Assembly: GCF_015100155.1 (NCBI RefSeq)
Contig: NZ_JACKZA010000007.1
Location: 106,788-170,787, forward strand
DNA length: 64,000 nt
Direction of reading: 5' to 3'
Origin: Acidithiobacillus sp. HP-2
GTDB taxonomy: Bacteria; Pseudomonadota; Gammaproteobacteria; Acidithiobacillales; Acidithiobacillaceae
Shown: positions 53,268 through 63,158 of the stretch, piece after piece
Layout: the number at the start of each line of letters is the position of its first letter
Numbering within the stretch: the first letter of the stretch is position 1
Notes under the pieces: model-generated
Told to the model about the DNA's origin: nothing
Databases searched by the model: none
The model's input: only the letters and a program-made list of their open reading frames with translations
Position numbers and translations under genes: made by a program

Positions 53268-53304
53268 CGATATGATCCATGTAAAGCGCAATCATGGTAG
53301 TTAA

Positions 53305-53316
53305 TATACCAGTATA
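53305..53316. promoter_or_regulatory. Candidate operator between HTH regulator and methyltransferase
   Basis: The dyad TATAC-CA-GTATA lies in the 121-bp divergent space. A related half-site follows at TTGTACCAG (53328-53336). Position fits autoregulation plus control of the methyltransferase. Confidence 0.4.
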
Positions 53317-53388
53317 TATGCTCATATTGTACCAGTTTGATGGTCTTCGTATGATAAGGGTATATATTTTTTGGAAGACCTAAAACCC

Positions 53389-54150
53389 ATGAGTAATCAG
53401 CAAAAACTGGTAGAGAAGCAATTCGGTGTGGCGGCGACGGATTATCTCCATAGCCCGGCACATGCACAGGGCGCAGATTTACAGCGTCTGCGTAGGGAGT
53501 TTGCCGAACAGCCCGCCATGCGGGTGCTGGATCTTGGCTGCGGGGCGGGGCATGCCAGCTTTACTCTGTCCGAAGTCGTCGGGGAAGTGCTCGCGGTGGA
53601 TCTTTCCGGCGAAATGCTGCGTGTGGTAGCTGACGAGGCGCAACAGCGTGGATTGTCTAATCTCCACACCGAAAAAAGTATGGCGGAATCATTGCCCTTC
53701 GCCGATGCTTATTTTGATGGAGTGGTGACGCGCTTTTCTGCCCATCATTGGGCGGATGTCCCTGCGGCTCTTCGGGAAATGCGGCGTGTACTCCATCCTC
53801 AGGGAAAATGTGTCATCATTGACGTGTGTGCACCAGAAAATCCATTACTGGATACTTTTCTGCAGGCGGTCGAAATTTTACGTGACCCTTCCCATGTGCG
53901 GGATTACCGGGTTTCAGAATGGCAGGCGATGTTGGCTGCAGCCGGGTGGCAGGTGTCTGATCAGGATACCTGGAAGCTGCCCCTGGATTTTGCCAGTTGG
54001 ATAAGCCGGATGCGCAGCCCGGAAGAGCGCGTAACAGCGATCAAAAGCGTATGGGCCGGGGCTCCAACCGAGGTCTGTGACCACTTTGCGCTGCAGCCGA
54101 ATCATGATTTTTCGCTGGATGTGTGCTGGATGACGGCATTGCCCTTATGA
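53389..54150 (+). CDS. Class I SAM-dependent methyltransferase (UbiE/YcgJ-like)
   Basis: 253 residues from the ATG at 53389. SAM motifs: VLDLGCGAGHASFTL (motif I), LAVDLSGEML (post-I), FADAYFDGVVTRFSAHHWAD (motif II) and ALREMRRVLHPQGKCVIID (motif III). It belongs to the broad Methyltransf_11 group; small-molecule substrate unknown. The divergent XRE/MmyB-like regulator and the dyad between them suggest it is induced by a specific compound. Confidence 0.88.
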   Translation: MSNQQKLVEKQFGVAATDYLHSPAHAQGADLQRLRREFAEQPAMRVLDLGCGAGHASFTLSEVVGEVLAVDLSGEMLRVVADEAQQRGLSNLHTEKSMAESLPFADAYFDGVVTRFSAHHWADVPAALREMRRVLHPQGKCVIIDVCAPENPLLDTFLQAVEILRDPSHVRDYRVSEWQAMLAAAGWQVSDQDTWKLPLDFASWISRMRSPEERVTAIKSVWAGAPTEVCDHFALQPNHDFSLDVCWMTALPL

Positions 54151-54194
54151 ACGACATTGGTTAATTTTGGACAGGGATGTTTGAGGAGAAGCTT

Positions 54195-55607
54195 GTGGCA
54201 GCAAAAACGCTTTATGACAAGTTGTGGGAAAGCCATGTGGTGCACACGGAAGTCGATGGTGCCGTATTGCTTTATATTGACCGGCAGTTGCTGCATGAAG
54301 TCACCAGCCCCCAGGCCTTTTCGGGTTTGCGCGCGGCGGGGCGCAAAGCCTGGCGGATTGATGCCAATATCGCCACGGCCGACCACAATGTTCCGACCAC
54401 GGATCGGGCGGCGGGTATTGTCGATCCGACTTCCCGTTTGCAGGTGGATACCCTGGATCAGAACTGTGCGGAATTCGGTATTGAAGAATTCGGCATGCTG
54501 GATCCGCGCCAGGGCATTGTGCATGTGATTGCCCCCGAGCAGGGACTCACTCTGCCGGGCATGACCGTGGTGTGTGGCGATTCCCATACGGCGACTCATG
54601 GTGCGCTGGGTGCGCTGGCCTTTGGTATTGGCACCACGGAAGTGGAGCATGTGCTGGCGACCCAGTGTCTATGGGCACGCAAATCCAAAAGTATGCGGGT
54701 ATGGGTGGATGGCGAACTGGGTCGGGGCGTCACCGCCAAGGATATGGTGCTGGCCATTATCGGCAAAATGGGTACGGCGGGCGGTACCGGCTACGCCATC
54801 GAATTTGCCGGACCCGCCGTGCAGGCTTTGTCGGTAGAAGGGCGCATGACCTTGTGCAACATGGCCATTGAAGCCGGTGCGCGCTCGGGCATGGTTGGCG
54901 TCGATGCCATTACCATTGATTACTTGCGGGGCCGTCCCTACGCCCCGGTCGGCAGAATCTGGGATCAGGCCGTGGCAGCCTGGAGTGAATTGCATTCTGA
55001 TGCGGATGCCAGCTTTGATGCGGAAATTCGTCTCCATGCAGCGGATATCGCGCCACAGGTCACCTGGGGAACCAGCCCCGAGATGGTCGCAGAAATTGGC
55101 GCCACCATTCCTGATCCTGATCGGGAGTCCGATATGGTGCGTCGTAAGGGCTGGACGGACGCTTTGGCCTATATGGATTTACAGGCCAATACCCCACTGT
55201 CTGCCATAACGCTCGACAAGGTTTTTATCGGTTCCTGCACCAACGCGCGCATTGAAGATCTGCGTGCTGCTGCTGCCGTAGCCAGAGGGCATCAGAAAGC
55301 CGCTTCGGTAAAAGTGGCGATGGTGGTTCCCGGCTCGGGCCTGGTGAAAGCCCAGGCCGAAGCCGAAGGGCTGGATAAGATTTTCAAGGAGGCGGGCTTT
55401 GAATGGCGTGAACCGGGTTGTTCCATGTGCCTGGCCATGAACGCCGACCGTCTGGAGCCTGGAGAACGCTGCGCCAGTACCAGTAACCGGAACTTTGAGG
55501 GGCGTCAGGGAGCCGGTGGCAGAACCCATCTGGTCAGCCCGGCTATGGCAGCAGCAGCCGCGATTGCCGGACATTTTGTGGATGTACGTGACTGGTCCGC
55601 ACCATAA
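54195..55607 (+). CDS. leuC: 3-isopropylmalate dehydratase large subunit
   Basis: 470 residues from the GTG at 54195, chosen because GAGGAG lies six bases upstream and because homologues start at [10 protein letters not shown]; an ATG at 54177 is in frame. Aconitase features: [46 protein letters not shown], and the cluster cysteines in [11 protein letters not shown] and CSMCLAMN. With LeuD it isomerises 2- to 3-isopropylmalate in leucine synthesis, using a [4Fe-4S] cluster. A small gene overlaps its end, followed by leuD. Confidence 0.96.
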   Translation: MAAKTLYDKLWESHVVHTEVDGAVLLYIDRQLLHEVTSPQAFSGLRAAGRKAWRIDANIATADHNVPTTDRAAGIVDPTSRLQVDTLDQNCAEFGIEEFGMLDPRQGIVHVIAPEQGLTLPGMTVVCGDSHTATHGALGALAFGIGTTEVEHVLATQCLWARKSKSMRVWVDGELGRGVTAKDMVLAIIGKMGTAGGTGYAIEFAGPAVQALSVEGRMTLCNMAIEAGARSGMVGVDAITIDYLRGRPYAPVGRIWDQAVAAWSELHSDADASFDAEIRLHAADIAPQVTWGTSPEMVAEIGATIPDPDRESDMVRRKGWTDALAYMDLQANTPLSAITLDKVFIGSCTNARIEDLRAAAAVARGHQKAASVKVAMVVPGSGLVKAQAEAEGLDKIFKEAGFEWREPGCSMCLAMNADRLEPGERCASTSNRNFEGRQGAGGRTHLVSPAMAAAAAIAGHFVDVRDWSAP

Positions 55608-55755
55608 AAAGCGCGCCCGCTCCTGGGTGTTGCGCATCGCTCTGGGCTTATGCAGCCTGGGGATGGTGGAAATTGGCATTTTTTCGAGCTTGCGGGGTTG
55701 CTCGGCAGAAGTGGCTGCCGTGGAATATCTCGTCAAGCGACAACTGGAGAAATAA
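55582..55755 (+). CDS. Small membrane-associated protein between leuC and leuD
   Basis: 57 residues from an ATG at 55582 that lies 26 bases inside leuC. Its stop TAA shares its last A with the leuD ATG (TAATG), a classic coupling overlap. A basic N-terminus (HHKKRARSW) precedes one hydrophobic helix ([19 protein letters not shown]) and a short charged tail. GGAGAAATA near its end serves as the leuD ribosome binding site. Function unknown; it could be a membrane anchor or merely a spacer keeping the reading coupled. Confidence 0.5.
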   Translation: MYVTGPHHKKRARSWVLRIALGLCSLGMVEIGIFSSLRGCSAEVAAVEYLVKRQLEK

Positions 55756-56384
55756 TGGAAGCTTTTACCGTATTAGAGGCGATTGTCGCCCCCCTGGATC
55801 GTCCCAATGTGGACACCGACGCTATCATCCCCAAGCAGTTTCTCAAAACCATTGAGCGACAGGGTCTGGGCAAGCATCTTTTCGATGCCTGGCGCTATCT
55901 GGAACAAGACGGCAAACAGGTGGATAACCCGGAATTCATCCTCAATCAGCCGATATATGCAGATGCCCGGATTTTACTGGCCCGGGAAAACTTTGGTTGT
56001 GGTTCCAGTCGTGAACATGCTCCCTGGGCGCTGGCGGATTATGGTTTTCGCGCCATCATTGCTCCCAGCTTTGCGGACATCTTTGCAAATAATTGTGTGC
56101 AGAACGGGATTTTATTGATTCGACTGTCGGCTGATGAAGTAGATCATTTGTTTCATGAAGTGGCGGCCAATCCCGGTTATCGTTTGCGCATCGATCTGCC
56201 GGCCCAGGAAGTGCAAACCATGGGAGATAGTCGCTATTGTTTCCCCATGGATGCCGGACACAAACACAAGTTATTGAATGGTCTGGATGATATTCAATTG
56301 ACCCTGAAGCATGAAGGGGCCATTCGCGCTTATGAGGCAGCCCGTCGACAATCAGAGCCCTGGTTATTTCGGGATGGTATTTAA
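55755..56384 (+). CDS. leuD: 3-isopropylmalate dehydratase small subunit
   Basis: 209 residues, with GGAG five bases upstream. Characteristic stretches: [32 protein letters not shown] and [24 protein letters not shown]. It supplies the swivelling domain of the heterodimeric LeuCD enzyme. leuB, often third in such operons, is absent; an unrelated small gene follows instead. Confidence 0.96.
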   Translation: MEAFTVLEAIVAPLDRPNVDTDAIIPKQFLKTIERQGLGKHLFDAWRYLEQDGKQVDNPEFILNQPIYADARILLARENFGCGSSREHAPWALADYGFRAIIAPSFADIFANNCVQNGILLIRLSADEVDHLFHEVAANPGYRLRIDLPAQEVQTMGDSRYCFPMDAGHKHKLLNGLDDIQLTLKHEGAIRAYEAARRQSEPWLFRDGI

Positions 56385-56399
56385 GGAGATTTGATCAAT

Positions 56400-56711
56400 A
56401 TGATTCAGGATGCAGCGATAGAAGATGAGGGCTTGCAGCCCATTCGTGCCGATGCCGTTATCATCGAAGGGAAAACTAAACGGGGCAAGCCCTGCAAGAT
56501 CATTGACAATACCTGTCAGGTTCCCAGGCAGGAGTTGCAGGCGCTACTGGATGACCTGATCGAACAGGAACATTTCGGCCCTTCCGGTTTGAGCATGGCG
56601 GGAGGCAACAGCATTCGTATCGGGGCACCGCAATCTGCCCATGTGCAGCTTGGCAACGATATTTATCGCATGATTCTGGTGGATTACGAGGCGCGTATTG
56701 AAGTGTTTTGA
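56400..56711 (+). CDS. Small soluble protein of unknown function
   Basis: 103 residues from the ATG at 56400, with GGAG 11 bases upstream, 15 bases after leuD. Acidic N-terminus, then DAVIIEGKTKRGKPCKIIDNTCQVPRQELQALLDDLIEQEHFGPSGLSM, a beta-alpha pattern. Not recognised. It probably belongs to the leuCD transcript. It takes the place where leuB would be expected but is far too short to be LeuB. Confidence 0.65.
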   Translation: MIQDAAIEDEGLQPIRADAVIIEGKTKRGKPCKIIDNTCQVPRQELQALLDDLIEQEHFGPSGLSMAGGNSIRIGAPQSAHVQLGNDIYRMILVDYEARIEVF

Positions 56712-56722
56712 GCCATGACGGC

Positions 56723-57385
56723 TCAGGGCATGAGTCGTTCAATCAACCAGGCATGACTGGCGTCATCAAGATGCCGATAGACAAATCGGTCATGCAGGCG
56801 ATCACGACGGCCCTGCCAGAATTCAAAACGCTCGGGAATCAGCCGGTACCCTCTCCATGCCGGGTTGCGTGGGACGTTGTCCTCGGGATAGCGCTGCTGT
56901 AATTCGGCAACACGCGCTTCCAGATCAGCACGACTGGCGATGACCTGACTCTGGATGGACGCCGCAGCAGAATAACGGCTGCGGCTCGGGCGTTGTTGAA
57001 AATAGCTTTCGGCCGCTGCAGCATCCAGCAGTTCTACAGGGCCGTTGATGCGCACCTGACGATCATTTTCCGGCCAGTAGAATACCAGTGCTGCATGCGG
57101 GTTGGCGGCCAGTTCCTGACCCTTCTGGCTGCGCTGGTCGCTATACCAGCAGAGTCCCTGTTCATCAAAATGCTTGAGCAGAACATAGCGCGCATCAGGA
57201 TGCCCGTCAGCATCAGCCGTAGCCAGCACCATGGCGGTTGCGTCAAAATTGCCCGCCTCTGTTGCTGCAGCTAGCCATGTTGCCAATTGCTGGAAGGGAT
57301 TGCTGTCCAGTTCGTGTCGATGCAACTCCCCGTGGGTAAAATCCCGCCGGGTACTGCGATGGTCTATTTCACCTTCCATATGCAT
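56723..57385 (-). CDS. pdxH: Pyridoxine/pyridoxamine 5'-phosphate oxidase
   Basis: 220 residues. The FMN-binding split-barrel fold is recognised from ARYVLLKHFDEQGLCWYSDQRSQKGQEL, ALVFYWPENDRQVRINGPVE and the C-terminal PERFEFWQGRRDRLHDRFVY. It makes pyridoxal 5'-phosphate. The start at 57385 has a GAG-rich upstream sequence; the next Met (57379) is equally possible. The gene converges on the unknown gene after leuD. Confidence 0.96.
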   Translation of the reverse strand: MHMEGEIDHRSTRRDFTHGELHRHELDSNPFQQLATWLAAATEAGNFDATAMVLATADADGHPDARYVLLKHFDEQGLCWYSDQRSQKGQELAANPHAALVFYWPENDRQVRINGPVELLDAAAAESYFQQRPSRSRYSAAASIQSQVIASRADLEARVAELQQRYPEDNVPRNPAWRGYRLIPERFEFWQGRRDRLHDRFVYRHLDDASHAWLIERLMP

Positions 57386-57403
57386 TTCTCTTTTGAGCAG
57401 AGC

Positions 57404-58063
57404 TCAGGCCTTTTTCTCAATGACGCCGTTTTCGCTACCGAAGAGCATCACATCGGCGCGCCGGTGGGCGAAAATGCCGTTGTCCAGCACGCCCGGAATC
57501 AGATTGATGGCGGCCTCCATTTTCACAGGATCAGAAAAATCCAGACCGGTGACATCAATGATGACATTGCCATTATCGGTGGTCACGCCATTGCGTAGGG
57601 TAGGGGTCCCACCCAGCTTGACCAGTTGTCGGGCGACAAAGCTGCGGGCAAAGGGGATGACTTCCACGGGTAGGGGAAATTTGCCGAGCATGGGTTTGTC
57701 TTTGCTGGCGTCGGCGATGCAGACGAACAGTCTGGCGGCGCTGGCCACAATTTTTTCCCGGGTCAGTGCCGCGCCGCCGCCTTTAATCAGCCGGAAATGC
57801 GGATCAGCCTCATCGGCACCGTCTACATAAACGGGAATGTCACCGGTGCTGTTGAGGTCCAGCACATTCAAGCCCTGGGCTTTCAGGCGATTTTCGGTGG
57901 CAATGCTGGAGGCGACATAGCCATCTACATGAATTTTTGCAGCACCCAGAGCGTCAATGAAAAAGTTGGTGGTCGAGCCTGTACCTACGCCGACCACCAT
58001 CCCGGGCTGGATGTAGGAGAGGGCGGCTTCGGCCGCCATTTTTTTGAGAGCATCTGCATTCAT
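57404..58063 (-). CDS. rpiA: Ribose-5-phosphate isomerase A
   Basis: 219 residues. Signature segments: [43 protein letters not shown] and [23 protein letters not shown]. It interconverts ribose- and ribulose-5-phosphate, needed in the pentose-phosphate pathway and the Calvin cycle. It shares four bases with the upstream DJ-1/PfpI gene and lies 18 bases ahead of pdxH, so the three form a likely operon. Confidence 0.96.
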   Translation of the reverse strand: MNADALKKMAAEAALSYIQPGMVVGVGTGSTTNFFIDALGAAKIHVDGYVASSIATENRLKAQGLNVLDLNSTGDIPVYVDGADEADPHFRLIKGGGAALTREKIVASAARLFVCIADASKDKPMLGKFPLPVEVIPFARSFVARQLVKLGGTPTLRNGVTTDNGNVIIDVTGLDFSDPVKMEAAINLIPGVLDNGIFAHRRADVMLFGSENGVIEKKA

Positions 58064-58803
58064 TGCTGTTTTTCCTTGTTGGTCTGAAAAAGTAATCGTT
58101 GTATAAAAGCTTCCGTCAGTGCTGCTGCCGAGGCTGGATTCTGACCACTCAGAATTTGCGCATCATCGACCACATGGCTTTGCCAGGATTCCCCGACACT
58201 AACGAGGAATCCGGCATTTCTCAAGTGCTCCTCCAGAGTATAAGGCCAGCGGCCGGCCAGTGCAGTAGCGGCTTCTTCATCTGCACTGAAACAGGTGATC
58301 CGGTTTCCGGAAAAGGGCGGTTCGCTTTGATCGTGCGCAGTCGCCAATAAGGCAGCGCTCCCGTGGCATAAGGTCGCCAATACCTTGTGATGATCACGAC
58401 AATGCTGGAGAAGGCGTGCAACATCGGCAGACTTTACCAAATCCATTAGAGGACCATTCCCGCCCGGAATAAATAATCCCTGCATAAGATCCAGCTGCCC
58501 GGCCTGCAGACCTTGCAGGGAGACAGGATGCTCCAGTTCGGTTATGCAGGTGATCTGCTTCGCCAGTTCGCTGGCTTTTTGCGAGTCATGGTTGAGATTG
58601 GCAGGATCCAGACTTTCCGGATCTACTATGGGGATACTGCCGTCTAGCGTACCAATAGACAAAGTCCAGCCAGAGTTTTTCAGCAAATTCCACGGAACGA
58701 CCAATTCTTCAGCCCAGAAGCCAGTGGGTATGCCGGTGCCATCCCGGAGTTGCAAAACCCGGGCGCTACTGAGCAGAAATAGAATATAGGGCTGCTGTTT
58801 CAT
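58060..58803 (-). CDS. DJ-1/PfpI-superfamily protein (Hsp31-like)
   Basis: 247 residues from the ATG at 58803 ([22 protein letters not shown]). The nucleophile elbow is [11 protein letters not shown], with the catalytic Cys. [14 protein letters not shown] gives the conserved acidic region (Gly-Gly context). The 247-residue length and the N-terminal [10 protein letters not shown] match the Hsp31-like group (chaperone/glyoxalase III). It detoxifies methylglyoxal or protects proteins. Joined to rpiA by a four-base overlap. It is bounded upstream by the A+T-rich region. Confidence 0.88.
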   Translation of the reverse strand: MKQQPYILFLLSSARVLQLRDGTGIPTGFWAEELVVPWNLLKNSGWTLSIGTLDGSIPIVDPESLDPANLNHDSQKASELAKQITCITELEHPVSLQGLQAGQLDLMQGLFIPGGNGPLMDLVKSADVARLLQHCRDHHKVLATLCHGSAALLATAHDQSEPPFSGNRITCFSADEEAATALAGRWPYTLEEHLRNAGFLVSVGESWQSHVVDDAQILSGQNPASAAALTEAFIQRLLFQTNKEKQQ

Positions 58804-59340
58804 GAGAAAAGTGTAACACAAAAGCCTGCTGAAACAATAAAAACATATGTAAGGTTAATCTTGTATTTTTATAATATACGACCGTAAATCAGGTTATTTA
58901 AAATATAAATAAAAATACAATAATATATTATTTTTAATATTTCCTTGTTGATCTATTCAAAATCTATATCAATACAAGAGAAGAAATTATAAGCGGAAAA
59001 ATACAACATTAAACATTGAAGTAATGTTTTTTAATTTTAATTTTCACAATAACAAACTGATTATTATTGATTTTTTGTAATATAACAAAATAAGAGTATT
59101 ATTATATTCGTAATAAAAAATTAAATATATTCATAGCACTAATGAGACTTTTATTAACCCAAAAATATTTGTGGGGATGTTCTATTGATTTGCAGGCTTC
59201 TCTGCACTACTTTTACACCCGAGATTCAAATTAGCATAAAAAGTATAAGTTTGTATTGTTTTCATCAAAAGCTGATTGGATAGTAACCGCTATCTTGTTT
59301 TATTGCGGATCATCTGTTGTCCGCCAGGGAGAAATACATA
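58804..59340. other. A+T-rich upstream region of the quinol oxidase operon
   Basis: No supported gene in 537 bases. In 58861-59160 I counted 54 G or C among 300 bases, 18%, against roughly half in most of the window. Runs of A/T tracts suggest curved DNA bound by H-NS-like or other architectural proteins. Two small hairpins near the end (GATAG/CTATC about 59279-59294, and GCGGA/TCCGC 59305-59324) precede the cyoA ribosome binding site (GGGAG) and may affect its translation. Confidence 0.7.
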
Positions 59341-60306
59341 ATGGATATTAAGTGGAGGAACTGGCTGAAAAAGGGATGGCGCGCTGCGGCGTTGGCTCCC
59401 ATTTTGCTGCTGGGTGGATGCGCACATAACCCTTACTGGATATTTGATCCCAAGGGTATCATGGCCAAAACCAACCTGTTTTACATGATCGTGGATGTGG
59501 TGATCATGGGTGCGATTGTCGGACTGACGGCCTTGCTGGTGGTCTGGTTCATGTGGCGTTACCAGAAAGGCAAGAACCGGGGCAAGTATGATCCGCACTG
59601 GTCTCATTCCAACACCATTGAAGTGTTTGTCTGGGGTATTCCCATTATTGCCGTCGGATTTCTGTCCTACTTCGCCGTAAAAGGGACTTTCGAAATCAAT
59701 CCTTATAACCCGACGGTAATCACCCACCATATGAAGCCCAATGGGGACCCGGTGGAAGTGGATGTCATTGCCACTGACTGGCAATGGTTATTTGTCTATC
59801 CGCAATATCACATGGCCGTAGCCAACGAGTTGGTCTTGCCGGTGCACACCCCGGTTTTCTTCCGCCTGACCTCCAGTGCCGTGACCACAACCTTTTTCAT
59901 TCCCCAGCTGGTCGGCATGATTGACGTAATGCCCGGTATGCGCACCAAAAATGCTTTGTTAAGTAATCATGCAGGTGAATACCAGGGTATTGCTTCCGAC
60001 TTTGCCGGCGCGGGTACTTCCTGGATGACCTTTAAAACCAAAATGGTCGATAAGGCCGACTTTTCGCAATGGGTACAAAAAGTACAGCAGGCCCCTGGCA
60101 CTATGACCTACGCCAGCTTTAACCGTTTTGCCCAGCCCTACATCAATGTCAATCACCACGTGGTTTACTTCTCTTCAGTCGAACAGGGACTTTTTGATCA
60201 TGTCATGACTGAGGTGATGCGCGGAAAAACCTGGCCACTCCCGCCGATGATGACGGAAAACATGGTCGACTACATGAAAAAGCAAGCCGCTGAACATCGC
60301 GATTAA
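59341..60306 (+). CDS. cyoA: Cytochrome bo3-type quinol oxidase subunit II
   Basis: 321 residues from the ATG at 59341, with GGGAG nine bases upstream. A lipobox (LLGGC, Cys 27) marks it as a lipoprotein. Two membrane helices (about 46-68 and 92-113) are followed by a periplasmic cupredoxin domain (ATDWQWLFVYPQ, FFIPQLVGMIDVMPGM). The CuA-binding Cys and His are absent, so it is a quinol rather than cytochrome c oxidase. First gene of cyoABCD. Confidence 0.95.
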   Translation: MDIKWRNWLKKGWRAAALAPILLLGGCAHNPYWIFDPKGIMAKTNLFYMIVDVVIMGAIVGLTALLVVWFMWRYQKGKNRGKYDPHWSHSNTIEVFVWGIPIIAVGFLSYFAVKGTFEINPYNPTVITHHMKPNGDPVEVDVIATDWQWLFVYPQYHMAVANELVLPVHTPVFFRLTSSAVTTTFFIPQLVGMIDVMPGMRTKNALLSNHAGEYQGIASDFAGAGTSWMTFKTKMVDKADFSQWVQKVQQAPGTMTYASFNRFAQPYINVNHHVVYFSSVEQGLFDHVMTEVMRGKTWPLPPMMTENMVDYMKKQAAEHRD

Positions 60307-60321
60307 TCGGAGGATCATCAC

Positions 60322-62430
60322 ATGCTCGTAGATTTACCTGGGGGCTGGAGCCCTCTTCTGGGGCGTCTCGCCTGGTCGCAGATTCCCTATGCCAATCCGA
60401 TTCTGGCACCGCTGTTTGTGGCGGTGGTCATCGGAGCCATTATCGTCCTTGGTCTGATTACCTACTACGGTAAATGGACTTATCTCTGGAAAGAATGGTT
60501 GACTACGGTTGATCATAAGAAGCTCGGTGTCATGTACATCATCATCGGTCTGGTGATGCTGTTCCGGGGCTTCATCGATGGTTTGATGATTCGTACCCAG
60601 CAGGTCTGGGCAGTGGGTCCGCATTCTTCCGGGGTGTTCGGATCCCTGCATGGTTATCTGACCCCCTTTCACTTTGGTCAGGTTTACAGTGCCCACGGTC
60701 TGATCATGATTTTGCTGGCAGCAACTCCCTTGCTGGTAGGTTTCATGAATATCATCGTGCCCATTCAAATCGGTGCGCGGGATATGGCCTACCCCTACCT
60801 GAATGCCCTGGGTTTATGGATTACGGCTGCGGCTGCGGCCTTAATCATGATTTCCCTGTTTGTGGGGGATTTTGCTCACAACGGCTGGTTTGAATACGCG
60901 CCGATTTTTGAAATGCAGTACAGCCCGGGCGTGGGTGTGGATTACTGGATCTGGACCCTGCAGTTGGTGGCTTTGGGTACGACCCTGGGTGGTATCAACA
61001 TTCTCGCCACAATCATCAAAATGCGGGCGCCTGGCATGAGCTGGGGCAAGTTGCCGATTTTTGTGTGGGCCTCACTGTCGGCCAACGTCATTGCCCTGAC
61101 TTCTTTCCCGGCATTGCAGGTGGCGCTGGGTCTGGTTGCCGCAGATCGGTATCTGGGTGCGCATTTCTTCACGGCCGGTATGGGCGGTAATTTGATGCTC
61201 TATACCAACCTGTTCTGGATCTGGGGTCACCCGGAAGTGTATTTCGTGATTTTGCCGGCTTTCGGCATGATGTCGGAAATTTTCCCGACTTTCTCTGAAA
61301 AACCCCTGTTTGGTTATATCACCATGGTGCTGGCCAGTATGGCTATTGCCGGGGTGTCCTGGCTGGTCTGGTTGCATCACTTCTTTACCATGGGCGCAGG
61401 TCCCTATGTCAATACGGCTTTCAGCGTGGCCACCATGCTCGTAGGTATTCCTACCGGGGTGAAGGTATTTAACTGGGCATTTACCATGTACCGGGGTCGT
61501 CTGACCTTCAATGCCGCCATGCTCTGGGCGATTGGTGCGCTGTTTCTGCTGCTGATCGGTGGCATGACCGGCATGATGCTGGCCATTCCTGCCATTAATT
61601 ATATGGTCCATAACAGCGTGTTTGTGGTCGCCCACTTCCACTCCATGTTGCTGGTTATTGTCTATGCCATTTTTGGCTCTGTCCTGTACTGGTTTCCGAA
61701 AGTATTCGGCTTCAAGCTGGATGAATTCTGGGCGAAAACCATGTTCTGGCTGTTCTCCGCAGGCACGGCACTGGTATTTGTGCCCATGTACATGCTCGGC
61801 TTTATGGGCATGACCCGGCGTCTGGAATATGTATTCAATACCGGATGGCAGCCTTATCTGGACGTCATGGAGTTTGGTATCGTCGTTTACACCCTGTCGG
61901 TATTGGCATTTTTTATCCTGCTTTATGTCAGTGTGCGTGATCATGCAAAAAATCGTGTGGGCGCGGACGCCTGGGGAACCTCACGTTCTCTGGAATGGAT
62001 GACTCATTCTCCCGTACCGTTTTACAACTTTGCAGTGCTTCCCCATATCAATGAGCGGGACGAAGTGGCATGGCGCCGGCAGCATGGTATCGACAACGTC
62101 CGTCCTGAACATTACGAAGACATTCACATGCCCAACAACACGGGTGTGGCCATCATTCTGGGCGGCCTGACTTTCGTGCTCGGTTTCGCACTGACCTGGC
62201 GGATCTGGTGGCTTTGTATTGTGTCATTGTTGGCCATCATCGTGTTGATGATTGTCCGTTCGTTCAGGGGAGATCCCGGCTATATCATCACCGGTGCCGA
62301 GTTGCAGCGGATGGAAGAAGAGGCCTATCGCCGTGAGGCGCAAATTGCCGACAGTCATCACAGTCATCCCGTCAGCGGTGGGGTAGTGGGTAATGCCATG
62401 GCCTATCAGCGCAACGATTCGTCGAAATAG
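60322..62430 (+). CDS. cyoB: Quinol oxidase subunit I (heme-copper catalytic subunit)
   Basis: 702 residues, somewhat longer than the Escherichia coli protein. Haem and CuB ligands are in place: IWGHPEVYFVILPAFG (His-Pro-Glu-Val-Tyr with the cross-linked Tyr), LHHFFTMG (CuB His pair) and VVAHFHSML (haem His). Fourteen or so helices. It reduces oxygen to water and pumps protons. In aerobic acidophiles this oxidase serves the quinol pool fed by sulfur or iron oxidation. Confidence 0.97.
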   Translation: MLVDLPGGWSPLLGRLAWSQIPYANPILAPLFVAVVIGAIIVLGLITYYGKWTYLWKEWLTTVDHKKLGVMYIIIGLVMLFRGFIDGLMIRTQQVWAVGPHSSGVFGSLHGYLTPFHFGQVYSAHGLIMILLAATPLLVGFMNIIVPIQIGARDMAYPYLNALGLWITAAAAALIMISLFVGDFAHNGWFEYAPIFEMQYSPGVGVDYWIWTLQLVALGTTLGGINILATIIKMRAPGMSWGKLPIFVWASLSANVIALTSFPALQVALGLVAADRYLGAHFFTAGMGGNLMLYTNLFWIWGHPEVYFVILPAFGMMSEIFPTFSEKPLFGYITMVLASMAIAGVSWLVWLHHFFTMGAGPYVNTAFSVATMLVGIPTGVKVFNWAFTMYRGRLTFNAAMLWAIGALFLLLIGGMTGMMLAIPAINYMVHNSVFVVAHFHSMLLVIVYAIFGSVLYWFPKVFGFKLDEFWAKTMFWLFSAGTALVFVPMYMLGFMGMTRRLEYVFNTGWQPYLDVMEFGIVVYTLSVLAFFILLYVSVRDHAKNRVGADAWGTSRSLEWMTHSPVPFYNFAVLPHINERDEVAWRRQHGIDNVRPEHYEDIHMPNNTGVAIILGGLTFVLGFALTWRIWWLCIVSLLAIIVLMIVRSFRGDPGYIITGAELQRMEEEAYRREAQIADSHHSHPVSGGVVGNAMAYQRNDSSK

Positions 62431-62522
62431 GCAGTTCTAAATTCGACAGAATGGCTTCAGTGCGCAGGCGGCATCCAGCACAACGGACGTCTGCGCTACT
62501 CACGAATTGAGGAGTTTTAATT

Positions 62523-63158
62523 ATGAGTTCACATGCCAGTACGGTTGATCCCAAAAAAGCGGAATTGTGGGATACCCATCATCATTCCCATGACGTGATT
62601 TCCACCCGCACCCTGGGATATTTTTTGTACCTGCTCAGCGACGGTATGTTGTTCGCGACATTGTTTGCCGCTTATGGGGTGCTGAGTTATCAACATAGTT
62701 ATTTCGGTGGGCCGACCCCTGCTGAATTCGTCAAACCCTGGTACACCTTTGCCCAGACCATCGCCCTGTTTTTGAGTGTTCTGGCTTATGGTTTCGGTAT
62801 GAATGCCCTGAAGCACAAAAATAAGAGCGGCTTGATCAACGGTATGCTGGCAGCTTTTGTGCTGGGTGTGGTTTTCCTGGTTCTGGATATTCATGACATG
62901 AGTCATCTGTATTCCATGGGTATTACCCTTGCCAGCAGCGGCGGCATGTCGGCATTCATGGTGCTGACTCAGGTGCACGCGACCCATATTTTCTTCGGCT
63001 TGATCTGGATTCTTGTGATGATGGCCCAGGTGATGACCAAGGGCTTTACCGAGGAAACGGTGGGTCGTCTGCTCACCCTGCGGATGTTCTGGCATTTGCA
63101 GGCGGTGATCTGGGTTTTTGTTTATATCTTTGTCTACTTGTGGGGATACATATCATGA
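62523..63158 (+). CDS. cyoC: Quinol oxidase subunit III
   Basis: 211 residues with five helices. LGYFLYLLSDGMLFATLFAAYGVL and FVLTQVHATHIFFGLIWI (seen as FMVLTQVHATHIFFGLIW) match subunit III of bo-type oxidases, as does the C-terminal FWHLQAVIWVFVYIFVYLWGY. It stabilises the complex. Its stop overlaps cyoD by four bases (ATGA). GAGGAG lies just ahead of its ATG. Confidence 0.95.
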   Translation: MSSHASTVDPKKAELWDTHHHSHDVISTRTLGYFLYLLSDGMLFATLFAAYGVLSYQHSYFGGPTPAEFVKPWYTFAQTIALFLSVLAYGFGMNALKHKNKSGLINGMLAAFVLGVVFLVLDIHDMSHLYSMGITLASSGGMSAFMVLTQVHATHIFFGLIWILVMMAQVMTKGFTEETVGRLLTLRMFWHLQAVIWVFVYIFVYLWGYIS

